Part shown: one piece after another, positions 35,472-43,078 of the stretch
Layout of the letters: the number at the start of each line of letters is the position of its first letter
How positions within the stretch are numbered: the stretch's first letter is position 1
Made by a program: the position numbers and the translations under genes
Source of the DNA: CAYPIE01 sp964410665
GTDB lineage: Bacteria > Planctomycetota > Planctomycetia > Gemmatales > Gemmataceae
Assembly (NCBI GenBank): GCA_964410665.1
Contig: CAYPIE010000026.1
Coordinates: 1 to 61,995, forward strand
Direction of reading: 5' to 3'
Length of the DNA stretch: 61,995 nt
Notes under the pieces: model-generated
Databases searched by the model: none
What the model was told of the DNA's origin: nothing
Seen by the model: only the letters and a program-made list of their open reading frames with translations

Positions 35472-37013
35472 CTACTCTTGCTCATCGGGCAACCAGTTCA
35501 GCTGCGGCCATTTCTCTTGAACATAAGGCTGTTGCTCGCCCGGCGTGCTGCGGCCGTGGCGAACATAATTCGCGGCCAGTTGGGTCAGTCGCTCGACCAC
35601 CTCCGGGTGTTCCTCGGCCAAGTTATGGGTCTCATCGGGATCGGCAGCCAGATCGTAGAGTTGTCGCTTGCCCGAGCGGTTCTGGGCAGCCTGCTCGGGA
35701 GTCATGGCGTAACGCTTGGCCCGGTAGCCGTTGCCCCCGGAACCTGCATGCAGCAACAACTTCCAGCGGCCCTGGCGAATGGCAAAACTGCCGTTGGCCG
35801 AGTGGTGGATCAGACCACGCTCGGTCCGCGCAGATGTCGACTTGGGGTTCGTCAGTGCGGACAGCATACTGACACTATCTTCGCCCGCGTTGTCGGGCAG
35901 TTCCTCGTCGACAATGTCGGCGACGGTCGCCATCAGGTCGACCAGGCCGATCGGGTGCCCCCAGGTGCTTCCCGCCGGGATCTTCCCGGGCCAGCGAGCC
36001 AGGAACGGGACGCGATGACCGCCCTCCCAGTTGTCTCGCTTGGCCCCCAGATAGTGCGAGGAGCTGTCGTGGCCCAACTTTGCACGACGTGGAAACATGT
36101 TCACTTCAGGGCCGTTATCGCTGGTGACGATCACCAGCGTCTCCTCGGCTATCCCCTTGTCATCCAGCGCTTTGAGCACCCGGCCGACATGGTGGTCGAC
36201 TTCAACGACGAAGTCGCCGTAGCGGTCGAGGCCGCTTTTGCCGAGGAACTCCTGGTTCGGTACGACCGGGGTGTGCGGAGCATTCAACGGCATGTACAGG
36301 AAGAACGGTTGCTCACCCTCCTGGCCGATGAACTCAATCGCCCGGTCGGCTAGCGTCGGCAACACATCCTCGTGCCGCCAACCCGGAGCCATCGGGCCGG
36401 GTCGGCCGCCTTGGTTGTTCTTGTCCGTCGGCTGCTTCGTTACCCGGTTGTCAGCGATGAAGCAGTACGGCGGCATGTCTAGCGACGCGGCAATGCCAAA
36501 GTAGCGGTCGAAGCCGTGATCCAGCGGCGTGTCCTTGATCGGCTTGGTGAAGTCGATGCCAGTCGCGTTGTTGGACCCCTTCCAGACTAGGCCACGCTCT
36601 TTGGTCGATCCCCAGCCGAGGCCGAGGTGCCACTTGCCGATACAGGCCGTGCGATAACCCTGCTTTTTGAGCAAGCTAGCGACGGTCAGGCGGTCGGGCT
36701 TAAGCAGCGGCCGACTAAACCCGCCGAGGACGCCGCTTTTCAGCGGCGTGCGCCAGGCATAGCGGCCGGTCAGTAGAGCATAGCGGGATGGAGTACACAC
36801 CGCATCTGCGGTATGGGCATCGGTGCAACGGATGCCTTGTTGGGCCAGACGATCCAGGTTGGGTGTGGCGATCTTGCTCTCGGGGCTAAAGCAGCGGACA
36901 TCGCCGTAGCCGAGGTCATCGGCGAAGATCAACACGATGTTGGGCCGCTCTGCAGCGAGGCTATGACTGGCTGCAAAGAGCAGCAGGCTGAACCAAGCGA
37001 GAAGTCGAGACAT
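35472..37013 (-). CDS. Secreted formylglycine-dependent sulfatase 1
   Basis: A 513-residue arylsulfatase-family enzyme. The ATG at 37013 is two bases after the stop codon of the upstream sulfatase, with AAGGAG inside that gene's end, so the two are translationally coupled. A longer frame to 37178 is rejected because it buries the signal peptide MSRLLAWFSLLLFAASHSLA. Metal-site residues are in IVLIFADDLGYGD. The catalytic motif is CTPSR with Cys73, followed by ALLTGRYAWR; the cysteine would be converted to formylglycine. TACIGKWHLGLG, VIVTSDNGPE and WEGGHRVPFLARWPG complete the family pattern. It is likely to act in the periplasm or outside the cell on a sulfated sugar or polysaccharide. Confidence 0.95.
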   Translation of the reverse strand: MSRLLAWFSLLLFAASHSLAAERPNIVLIFADDLGYGDVRCFSPESKIATPNLDRLAQQGIRCTDAHTADAVCTPSRYALLTGRYAWRTPLKSGVLGGFSRPLLKPDRLTVASLLKKQGYRTACIGKWHLGLGWGSTKERGLVWKGSNNATGIDFTKPIKDTPLDHGFDRYFGIAASLDMPPYCFIADNRVTKQPTDKNNQGGRPGPMAPGWRHEDVLPTLADRAIEFIGQEGEQPFFLYMPLNAPHTPVVPNQEFLGKSGLDRYGDFVVEVDHHVGRVLKALDDKGIAEETLVIVTSDNGPEVNMFPRRAKLGHDSSSHYLGAKRDNWEGGHRVPFLARWPGKIPAGSTWGHPIGLVDLMATVADIVDEELPDNAGEDSVSMLSALTNPKSTSARTERGLIHHSANGSFAIRQGRWKLLLHAGSGGNGYRAKRYAMTPEQAAQNRSGKRQLYDLAADPDETHNLAEEHPEVVERLTQLAANYVRHGRSTPGEQQPYVQEKWPQLNWLPDEQE

Positions 37014-37015
37014 GG

Positions 37016-38464
37016 TTACTCCTTCGTTGTTTCCGGATAATCCTTGCCAGCAGCGCTGACCTGACAGGAAGCTTGCCAGGCTTGAAGCGTTCGACGCATA
37101 CGTGTCACAATCGCGGGATGCTCCGCAGCCAGGTTGTGGGTTTCGCCGGGGTCTTCGCTCAGATCGTACAGTTCCCACTCGGCCACCGGCGACTGGCGGG
37201 TATCGGAACGATGGCGACGTCCTTTAGGGTGATGCACCAGCTTGAAGTAGTCTTCGGTCAGAGCAGCACGTCCCTGGAAGGCAAAGGCGATCGGGTGGCG
37301 GCGGCGGTCCACCTTACCCTCGATCAGCGGTAACAACGAGATGCCATCCATCGGCCGGGTGTCGGCTGGCGTTAGACCCAAGGCCGCGAGCACTGTTGGG
37401 AAAAAGTCGCTGGTCACCGCTGGGACTTTAGTGCGGCGACTCTTCACGATCCGCGCCGGCCACTCCAAGATCCCCGGCACGCGCACACCCCCCTCATACA
37501 GCGAACGCTTGCGACCACGCAACGGCCCCGTCGAACCCTGCGAACGACCGCGTGGTCCCGGGTTGCCCTCGGGGCCGTTGTCCGAGCAGAACCAGAGCAT
37601 GGTGTCCCGGGCCACGCCAAGTTCGCGCAGCTTGTTGCGGAGGCGCCCGACCTGCGCATCGAGTTCACTGACCGTGGCATAGTAGTGCTGTTTCTCGATG
37701 GGTTGGTCGGGGTAACGGGCTCGGTCGTTCGGACCGCCAATGACGGGTGCATGTGGCGCGTGAAACCAAATGACCGTGAAGAAGGGTTTCTCCTGGAGCA
37801 CGGCACTTTCGATAAACGGTAAGGCGCGGTCCATGATGATGCGGCTATCACCGCCGGTCAGTCGCTCGGTTTTCGCATCGGTCAAGTTGCGGCCATCTTG
37901 CCAGTACAGACTACGCACATCAAACCGGCCATGGGCATGTTCGGGCAGGTACGGGTCCCAGGTGGCCACGGCGTACTCCGTACTAAACCAGGTATCGAAG
38001 CCAGCCATGGCGGGGGTCATGAAGTTGTCGCGAGGTTTACGGCGCCGCCCTTTCCCCGAGAAATCGGGGGTCAACGTTCCCAGATGCCACTTACCGAAAT
38101 GTCCGGTCGCATAACCCTGATTGTGTAGCACCTCGGCAAGGGTGATCTCGCCCGCGCGGAGGTGGCCGGCGTTGGCAGTCGGGATGCCGTAGCGACTCGG
38201 ATGCCGCCCGGTCAGACACGATCCACGGGTCGGACTACATACCGGGGCCGCGGCATAGAATCGGTCAAACACCAACCCGTTAGCCGCCATCGCATCTAGG
38301 TGGGGTGTCTTGAGCACCGGGTGGCCGTTGTAGCCGGTGTCCCCCCAGCCCAGATCATCGGCCATACACAGGATGACGTTTGGCTTGGCCGCGTGACTGA
38401 GAGAAGTGACAACGACCAGCCAAAGGAAGCTGACGAATCCGAAGCGCAACAAGGAACCTTTCAT
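37016..38464 (-). CDS. Secreted formylglycine-dependent sulfatase 2
   Basis: A 482-residue sulfatase with signal peptide MKGSLLRFGFVSFLWLVVVT and mature start near HAAKPN. The metal site is CMADDLGWGD. The formylglycine motif is CSPTR with Cys76, followed by GSCLTGRHPSRYG. ATGHFGKWHLGTL, WFCSDNGPEG and YEGGVRVPGILEWP also match the family. It lies between the other two sulfatases with gaps of 30 bp upstream and 2 bp downstream, so the three are almost certainly one transcript. The three paralogues differ in core loops and are not recent duplicates, which suggests sequential removal of different sulfate esters from one substrate (inference). Confidence 0.95.
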   Translation of the reverse strand: MKGSLLRFGFVSFLWLVVVTSLSHAAKPNVILCMADDLGWGDTGYNGHPVLKTPHLDAMAANGLVFDRFYAAAPVCSPTRGSCLTGRHPSRYGIPTANAGHLRAGEITLAEVLHNQGYATGHFGKWHLGTLTPDFSGKGRRRKPRDNFMTPAMAGFDTWFSTEYAVATWDPYLPEHAHGRFDVRSLYWQDGRNLTDAKTERLTGGDSRIIMDRALPFIESAVLQEKPFFTVIWFHAPHAPVIGGPNDRARYPDQPIEKQHYYATVSELDAQVGRLRNKLRELGVARDTMLWFCSDNGPEGNPGPRGRSQGSTGPLRGRKRSLYEGGVRVPGILEWPARIVKSRRTKVPAVTSDFFPTVLAALGLTPADTRPMDGISLLPLIEGKVDRRRHPIAFAFQGRAALTEDYFKLVHHPKGRRHRSDTRQSPVAEWELYDLSEDPGETHNLAAEHPAIVTRMRRTLQAWQASCQVSAAGKDYPETTKE

Positions 38465-38494
38465 TGCGTACTCTCCTGGTGACTGACCGCTCCG

Positions 38495-39919
38495 TTAGCG
38501 TTGAGACTTGGAAGTAGCACCCCGGTCGGCAGGCATGGATTGATGCCAGTCGAGCAGCTGCTGAGTCAGTTGTTCGACGACTTCGGGCTTTTCGGCGACG
38601 CGGTTGTCCGACTCGCCGGAGTCGCTAGGGAGGTGGTACAACTCGGGCGCTGAGCCATCATACTCGCACAGCAACTTCCACGGGCCTAAACGAACCGCCA
38701 GGTCAGGGAGGTCTTCGACACCATAAAAAGCATCGCGGTCGGGCGGCCTACGGAAAAACAGCGGCGTTTGCCGCGACTGCTTGGACTTGCCTAGGAGCAC
38801 CTCGGGCAGTGCTTCACCATCGAACTTTACTTTGACGGGTTTGGCCACCCCAGCAATGGCTAACAGGGAGGGCACTAGATCGATCGCGGCAAGCACCGAA
38901 GACCGGTTCACCGTACCCACCTCGTCTGCCTGCACCAAACCCGGTCCCCAGACGATTAGCGGCGAACGGATGCCCCCTTCGTAGAGCATGGTTTTGTAGC
39001 CTCGGAAAGAGCCTGCCGAGCCTGCCCCTTTTTCGGGGCCGTTGTCCGAGCAAAGCAAGATCAGGGTGTTGTCGCATAGGGTGTTGCTTTCCCGGATGTA
39101 GTCGAGCAGCGGCGCCAGTTGTGCATCCATGGTGGCGAGCACACCATGGTAGCGGGCCCGCTTGCTGCCGTCGCCGCGGCGAGCCTCGGGAGGGAAGAAG
39201 GGAGAATGCACATCGTCGGGCCAGAGGTTGAGGTAGAACGGCTTCCTGTCGGCCTCGGCTTTTTGCACAAACTCCAACGCGGCCTTGGTAAATGCGGCAG
39301 TGACCAGTGAGCGATCTTCCCAGCGGATCGGCCCACGACCCAACTTGTCCGAGCCCAGGGCGTGCCGGCGCGGAGGCTTGCCTTGGCCGGTATGACACAG
39401 CGGTAACACCCGTGGCCCAAGCCCCTCAAAGTTGGTGAGCGATACATCGAAGCCATAGTCCTGAATCCGCGGCGCTTCGCAGACATCGCGTTGACCGCCG
39501 AGGTGCCACTTGCCGAAGTGGCCGGTGGCATAGCCGGCCCGGTGTAACATCCGGGCCAACATTGGTGCCTTGGGATCGAGCCACTGATCCATGCCGCGGG
39601 CCTGATTGGCTTGACGATGCGCCAGGTAGGAAGTGATTCGCCAGCGTTGTGGGTACTGCCCCGTGGCAATCGCCGCACGAGAGGGCGAGCAGATCGGCGA
39701 ATTGACGTAGAACTGTTCGAAGCGAATCCCCTCGGTGGCCAATCGATCAATGTTTGGCGTCTGCACCACCTGGTTGCCAAAGCAGCTCAGATCGGCCCAG
39801 CCCATGTCATCAATGAAGATCAGCACCAGGTTGGGTTTGGTCTGGTCCGCCGCCTGAAGCGACGAGGCCAGCGCCGACCAGCCGAGCAGCAAGCTGCTGA
39901 GCCAACAGAAACGAAGCAT
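38495..39919 (-). CDS. Secreted formylglycine-dependent sulfatase 3
   Basis: A 474-residue sulfatase. The ATG at 39919 gives signal peptide MLRFCWLSSLLLGWSALASS; the frame open to 40021 would add 34 residues and run to the end of the transporter gene. The metal site is FIDDMGWADLSCFG. The formylglycine motif is CSPSR with Cys77, followed by AAIATGQYPQRW. ATGHFGKWHLGGQ, LLCSDNGPEKGAG and YEGGIRSPLIVWGPG fit the family. It is the promoter-proximal sulfatase, 98 bp downstream of the MHS transporter, which itself could import the desulfated product. Confidence 0.95.
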   Translation of the reverse strand: MLRFCWLSSLLLGWSALASSLQAADQTKPNLVLIFIDDMGWADLSCFGNQVVQTPNIDRLATEGIRFEQFYVNSPICSPSRAAIATGQYPQRWRITSYLAHRQANQARGMDQWLDPKAPMLARMLHRAGYATGHFGKWHLGGQRDVCEAPRIQDYGFDVSLTNFEGLGPRVLPLCHTGQGKPPRRHALGSDKLGRGPIRWEDRSLVTAAFTKAALEFVQKAEADRKPFYLNLWPDDVHSPFFPPEARRGDGSKRARYHGVLATMDAQLAPLLDYIRESNTLCDNTLILLCSDNGPEKGAGSAGSFRGYKTMLYEGGIRSPLIVWGPGLVQADEVGTVNRSSVLAAIDLVPSLLAIAGVAKPVKVKFDGEALPEVLLGKSKQSRQTPLFFRRPPDRDAFYGVEDLPDLAVRLGPWKLLCEYDGSAPELYHLPSDSGESDNRVAEKPEVVEQLTQQLLDWHQSMPADRGATSKSQR

Positions 39920-40017
39920 GATCGATGGTTCCCGACCCGATTGGAATCCACAAACGCCGAGCGTCCAGTCTACCTGCGCAGGAGGGCTGTCGCTAGCATG
40001 GGGAGGGGCGGGATCGA

Positions 40018-41337
40018 TCACACATGCTTCTCCGCAGGCTCCAGCTCAACCGCTCTCGGCGGCATGGTTTCGGGTAGACGGATAAGGACAAAGAACGTGA
40101 CCAGCGCGCCGCCGATCAGGAGGATGACCGGTGCATAGTCATTCCCGGTCATGCTGATGAGCCAGGTGGCCCCCACCGGGGCCAGCCCGCCCATGAGACC
40201 GACGCAGAGATTGTACCCGACCGATACTACTGAACAGCGCACCGCGTGTGGCGTCGTCTCCACCATCAGCACCGGAAACACGCTGGCGGACAATCCGATC
40301 AAAATCGCGAAGAGAAGTTGGCCGATGAAATTCCACACCTCCGAAGGATGATGCAACAGCCAAAAGATGGGCATGGATAGCACGAGCAGCCCGACCGTAC
40401 CGATCATCGTCATTGGCTTTCGCCCAACCTGGTCAGCAAGCCAGCCGGAGAGTGGGCATAAGGCTAAAACCACCGCCATGTTGATCGTGTTGATCTCGAG
40501 CGCAATGGCTTCGGTCAAACTTCCCACCCACTGCATATAGGTCACGAGAAACACAAAGGCGACATAAAAGGCGACGGAATTGACCGCCGTCAAGCCGCCA
40601 ACTTGCAACATAATTCGCCAATGCGACCGCAACGACTGCCAAACCGGCGGGCTGCTCGTATATCCCTCCGGCTTGGGGGGCTCAGGAATCTGGTTCCGGA
40701 TGTAGAGTCCCAGCAGTCCGACCAGCAAACCAACCAGAAATGGCACACGCCAGGCCCAGTGGTCGACCGCTTCGACCGGGAGCGTCGCAGTGACCAGAGC
40801 CCCGATGGCTGAGCCCAACAAGATCCCGGCCACCGAACCAAAAGTGCTCCAACTCCCGGCGAAGCCACGCCGGTGGATCGGTGAACTCTCGACCAGAAAA
40901 ACCACCGAGGTCGTATACTCTCCCCCCACCGATAGCCCCTGAATCATCCGCAACGCGGTGAGCAGGATCGGCGCCAGGATCCCCAGCGTCGCGTACCCCG
41001 GCAACAGCCCGATGAGAAACGTTGGTATGGCCATCGCCAAGACTGACAGGGTCAATGCCGGCTTCCGCCCGATGCGGTCGCCGATGTGTCCGAACAGCAT
41101 TCCCCCCAGCGGTCGCATCAACATCCCCGCGGCAAACACACTGAATGAGGCAATCAGCGAGTTGGTGGGATTGTCCAATGGGAAGAACTGCCGTCCCATG
41201 GTGGCCGCGAAGTAGCCATAGACGGCGAAGTCATACCACTCCATCACGTTGCCGATCATGCCAGCGGCAAGCAGCCGCACCGGTAACCTGCGATTGGGGC
41301 CTTCGTCCGAGGGCTTTGGCGGGGTTGGCGTTTCCAT
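40018..41337 (-). CDS. MFS transporter, metabolite:H+ symporter (MHS) type
   Basis: A 439-residue twelve-helix transporter from the ATG at 41337; an ATG at 41397, just beside an AT-rich stretch, would add 20 residues and cannot be excluded. MHS-family marks are IGNVMEWYDFAVYGYFA in helix 1, the loop 2-3 motif GHIGDRIGRKPAL, GLSVGGEYTTSVVFLVE in helix 4-5 and LADQVGRKPMTMIG in the 8-9 loop. Family members import osmolytes, organic acids or small sugars with protons (ProP, KgtP, ShiA). Its position at the head of the sulfatase cluster suggests uptake of a released monomer or carboxylate, which remains an inference. Confidence 0.9.
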   Translation of the reverse strand: METPTPPKPSDEGPNRRLPVRLLAAGMIGNVMEWYDFAVYGYFAATMGRQFFPLDNPTNSLIASFSVFAAGMLMRPLGGMLFGHIGDRIGRKPALTLSVLAMAIPTFLIGLLPGYATLGILAPILLTALRMIQGLSVGGEYTTSVVFLVESSPIHRRGFAGSWSTFGSVAGILLGSAIGALVTATLPVEAVDHWAWRVPFLVGLLVGLLGLYIRNQIPEPPKPEGYTSSPPVWQSLRSHWRIMLQVGGLTAVNSVAFYVAFVFLVTYMQWVGSLTEAIALEINTINMAVVLALCPLSGWLADQVGRKPMTMIGTVGLLVLSMPIFWLLHHPSEVWNFIGQLLFAILIGLSASVFPVLMVETTPHAVRCSVVSVGYNLCVGLMGGLAPVGATWLISMTGNDYAPVILLIGGALVTFFVLIRLPETMPPRAVELEPAEKHV

Positions 41338-41411
41338 GGAGGGTCCATCGGGAATGCGGAAATTGATCCAGGTGGGTTCGATCCACTGTTCGATCATTTT
41401 AACATATATAT

Positions 41412-41555
41412 TCAATCTTTTGGCATCGTCTTCTCGGCTTCTCGCCGCAACACCCGACCCTGCTGCCAGAATCGCGCATCTGCCTGGGGGCAGAAGTCGG
41501 CGAGGAACTCCTTCATGCGCCGGACCTTCGCCCGAAGGACTGGATTGTCTTTGGG
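41412..41555 (-). pseudogene. Possible 3' remnant of a truncated gene
   Basis: The last 47 codons of a minus-strand frame have protein-like composition and codon use (DNPVLRAKVRRMKEFLADF, ARFWQQGRVLRREAEK). The codons upstream of about 41555 fall into a GC palindrome and stop looking coding. I do not recognise the family. A gene tail left by insertion or deletion at the structured element is the simplest reading. A short real gene starting at an internal ATG is also possible. Confidence 0.35.
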
Positions 41556-41618
41556 GCGACCCGGCTGTGCTGGTTGTAGGCGGATGCTGCATCCTCGGCA
41601 TGGCGAACATGCCTCTTC

Positions 41619-41795
41619 CGAGCAGCAGGTGGGAACCCGCCGTGGTGGCGCTAGGTCATGGCCGGGGATCCTCCACCGACGCACGGTCCCGGTTGCATGC
41701 GGCCGCGAGGCTCGGTGGGGATCTGCCCGCCTGTCTAACTCGGTGTCACCGGCAGCAGCCCGCGGAACCCACGCCGGGTTCCCACCCGCCGCTCG
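41619..41795. repeat. Nested inverted-repeat (cruciform-capable) intergenic element
   Basis: The outer arms 41619-41645 and 41769-41795 are 27 nt and match at 24 positions as inverted repeats. An inner pair (41667-41679 and 41712-41723) matches with one extra base. The right arm also contains its own perfect hairpin GGAACCC-ACGCC-GGGTTCC (41764-41782). No gene is seen in the rest of the roughly 600-bp gap 41338-41934. The whole could be a folded RNA or a decayed mobile element. Confidence 0.65.
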
Positions 41796-41934
41796 AAAGG
41801 ATGAGCCGATGACCAACGCTATAGGCACAGGGTTGCCAACCGACCACGCCCGGAGTCTGCGACAGGCGTACCACCCGAGAACGAGGCAGAGCAAACGGAA
41901 CGCCCCACGCGGGCCATTACGCATTGTTATATCT

Positions 41935-43077
41935 CTATGTTTTTTTGGATTGGCGAGGCGTAAACCACAGCAGCCGACACTCCAGACGGCCGTTGAAAAA
42001 CGGAAACATCCGTCGAGGCTTCATGCCCAAGGCCTCGCCCAGGCGGCGGTCGCTGGTGAAGACGTAGCAGTCCCAGCCAATACACCGTTCGCGGATCACC
42101 CGACCGATGGTTTCGTAGAGTGGGATCAATTCCTTCTCTTCGCCGATGCGTTCGCCATAGGGCGGGTTACAGATGAACACACCCGGGGGCCCATCCGGCG
42201 GGGTAAAGTCGGCGATGTCCCCCCGGTCGAGGTCGAGCATGGGGCCGATGCCAGCCGCCCGAGCGTTTTTCCGGGCAAACTCGATGGCATCGCGGCGAAT
42301 ATCCCGGCCGATAATGGGGGCAGGTAACTGTCTGGCGACCCCTTGCCGAGCCTCTTCGCGAAGATCCGACCACAAGGCCGCGTCAAAGTCCATCCAGCCT
42401 TGGAAGCCAAAGCGTTTGCGGGTCAGCCCCGGTGGCCGGCGTAATGATAGCCAAGCGCCTTCAATGGCAAACGTCCCCGAACCGCAAAGCGGATCCACCA
42501 GCGGTGTCGTTCCCGTCCAGCCAGTCTGCAACAGTAAGCCCGCTGCCAGAGCTTCATTCAGCGGCGCTTTGGTCAGGATCGGGCGGTAACCCCGCTTGTG
42601 CAGGGAGTCCCCAGAACTGTCCAGGCTCAAGATGGCATGATTGCGGGCGATGTGGAGGTTGAGGCCAATCATCGGCGTTTCCGTATCAACACTCGGGCGT
42701 CGACCGGTGCGTTCGCGGAACTGGTCGCAGATGGCATCCTTGACCCGCCGCGCGGCATATTGCGAGTGGGTGATGTTGGAGTCGCGGACGTTACAGTCAA
42801 CAGCCAGCGTGTGCTCGGGCGTCATTAACTTGACCCAGTCGAGAGAACGCACCGCTTCGTAGAGTTCATCAGGGGAGTGCACATCGGCTTGCAAGATTGG
42901 TTGAAGGACACGGATGGCCGTTCGTAGCCACAGGTTGGCCGCATAAAGGGTCGTTTGGCCGCCGGTGAAATGCACGCCGCCGCGACCTTGGGTGACCTGG
43001 TAGCCGCCGAGGGCTTCGAGTTCTCCAGCAAGCAAGGGCTCCAGGCCACGAGCGCAGGTGGCAAAGAAACGTGGCAC
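41935..43077 (-). CDS. RlmL-like 23S rRNA (guanine-N2) methyltransferase
   Basis: A 380-residue SAM-dependent RNA methyltransferase. The GTG at 43077 is chosen because the product then begins MPRFFATCARGLEPLLAGEL, exactly the conserved family start; the frame upstream is a shadow of lysC. A TTG at 43095 is the alternative. The N-terminal THUMP domain (residues about 45-155) is followed by the UPF0020 catalytic domain. This has the SAM-binding DPLCGSGTFAIEGA, a second acidic site GRDIRRDAIEFARKNA and the base-binding FICNPPYGERIG. It matches the N-terminal half of E. coli RlmL or stand-alone YpsC-type enzymes. It starts one base after the lysC stop codon, implying translational coupling. Confidence 0.92.
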   Translation of the reverse strand: MPRFFATCARGLEPLLAGELEALGGYQVTQGRGGVHFTGGQTTLYAANLWLRTAIRVLQPILQADVHSPDELYEAVRSLDWVKLMTPEHTLAVDCNVRDSNITHSQYAARRVKDAICDQFRERTGRRPSVDTETPMIGLNLHIARNHAILSLDSSGDSLHKRGYRPILTKAPLNEALAAGLLLQTGWTGTTPLVDPLCGSGTFAIEGAWLSLRRPPGLTRKRFGFQGWMDFDAALWSDLREEARQGVARQLPAPIIGRDIRRDAIEFARKNARAAGIGPMLDLDRGDIADFTPPDGPPGVFICNPPYGERIGEEKELIPLYETIGRVIRERCIGWDCYVFTSDRRLGEALGMKPRRMFPFFNGRLECRLLWFTPRQSKKT

Positions 43078-43078
43078 G

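Noticed and set aside
35472..39919. Recent triplication of one sulfatase gene
   Set aside because: The three proteins share only family motifs and differ throughout in loops and length; they are old paralogues.
41515..42327. 270-codon plus-strand frame across the structured gap
   Set aside because: Composition is Arg/Gly/Pro-rich without domains, and its second half is antisense to the methyltransferase gene.
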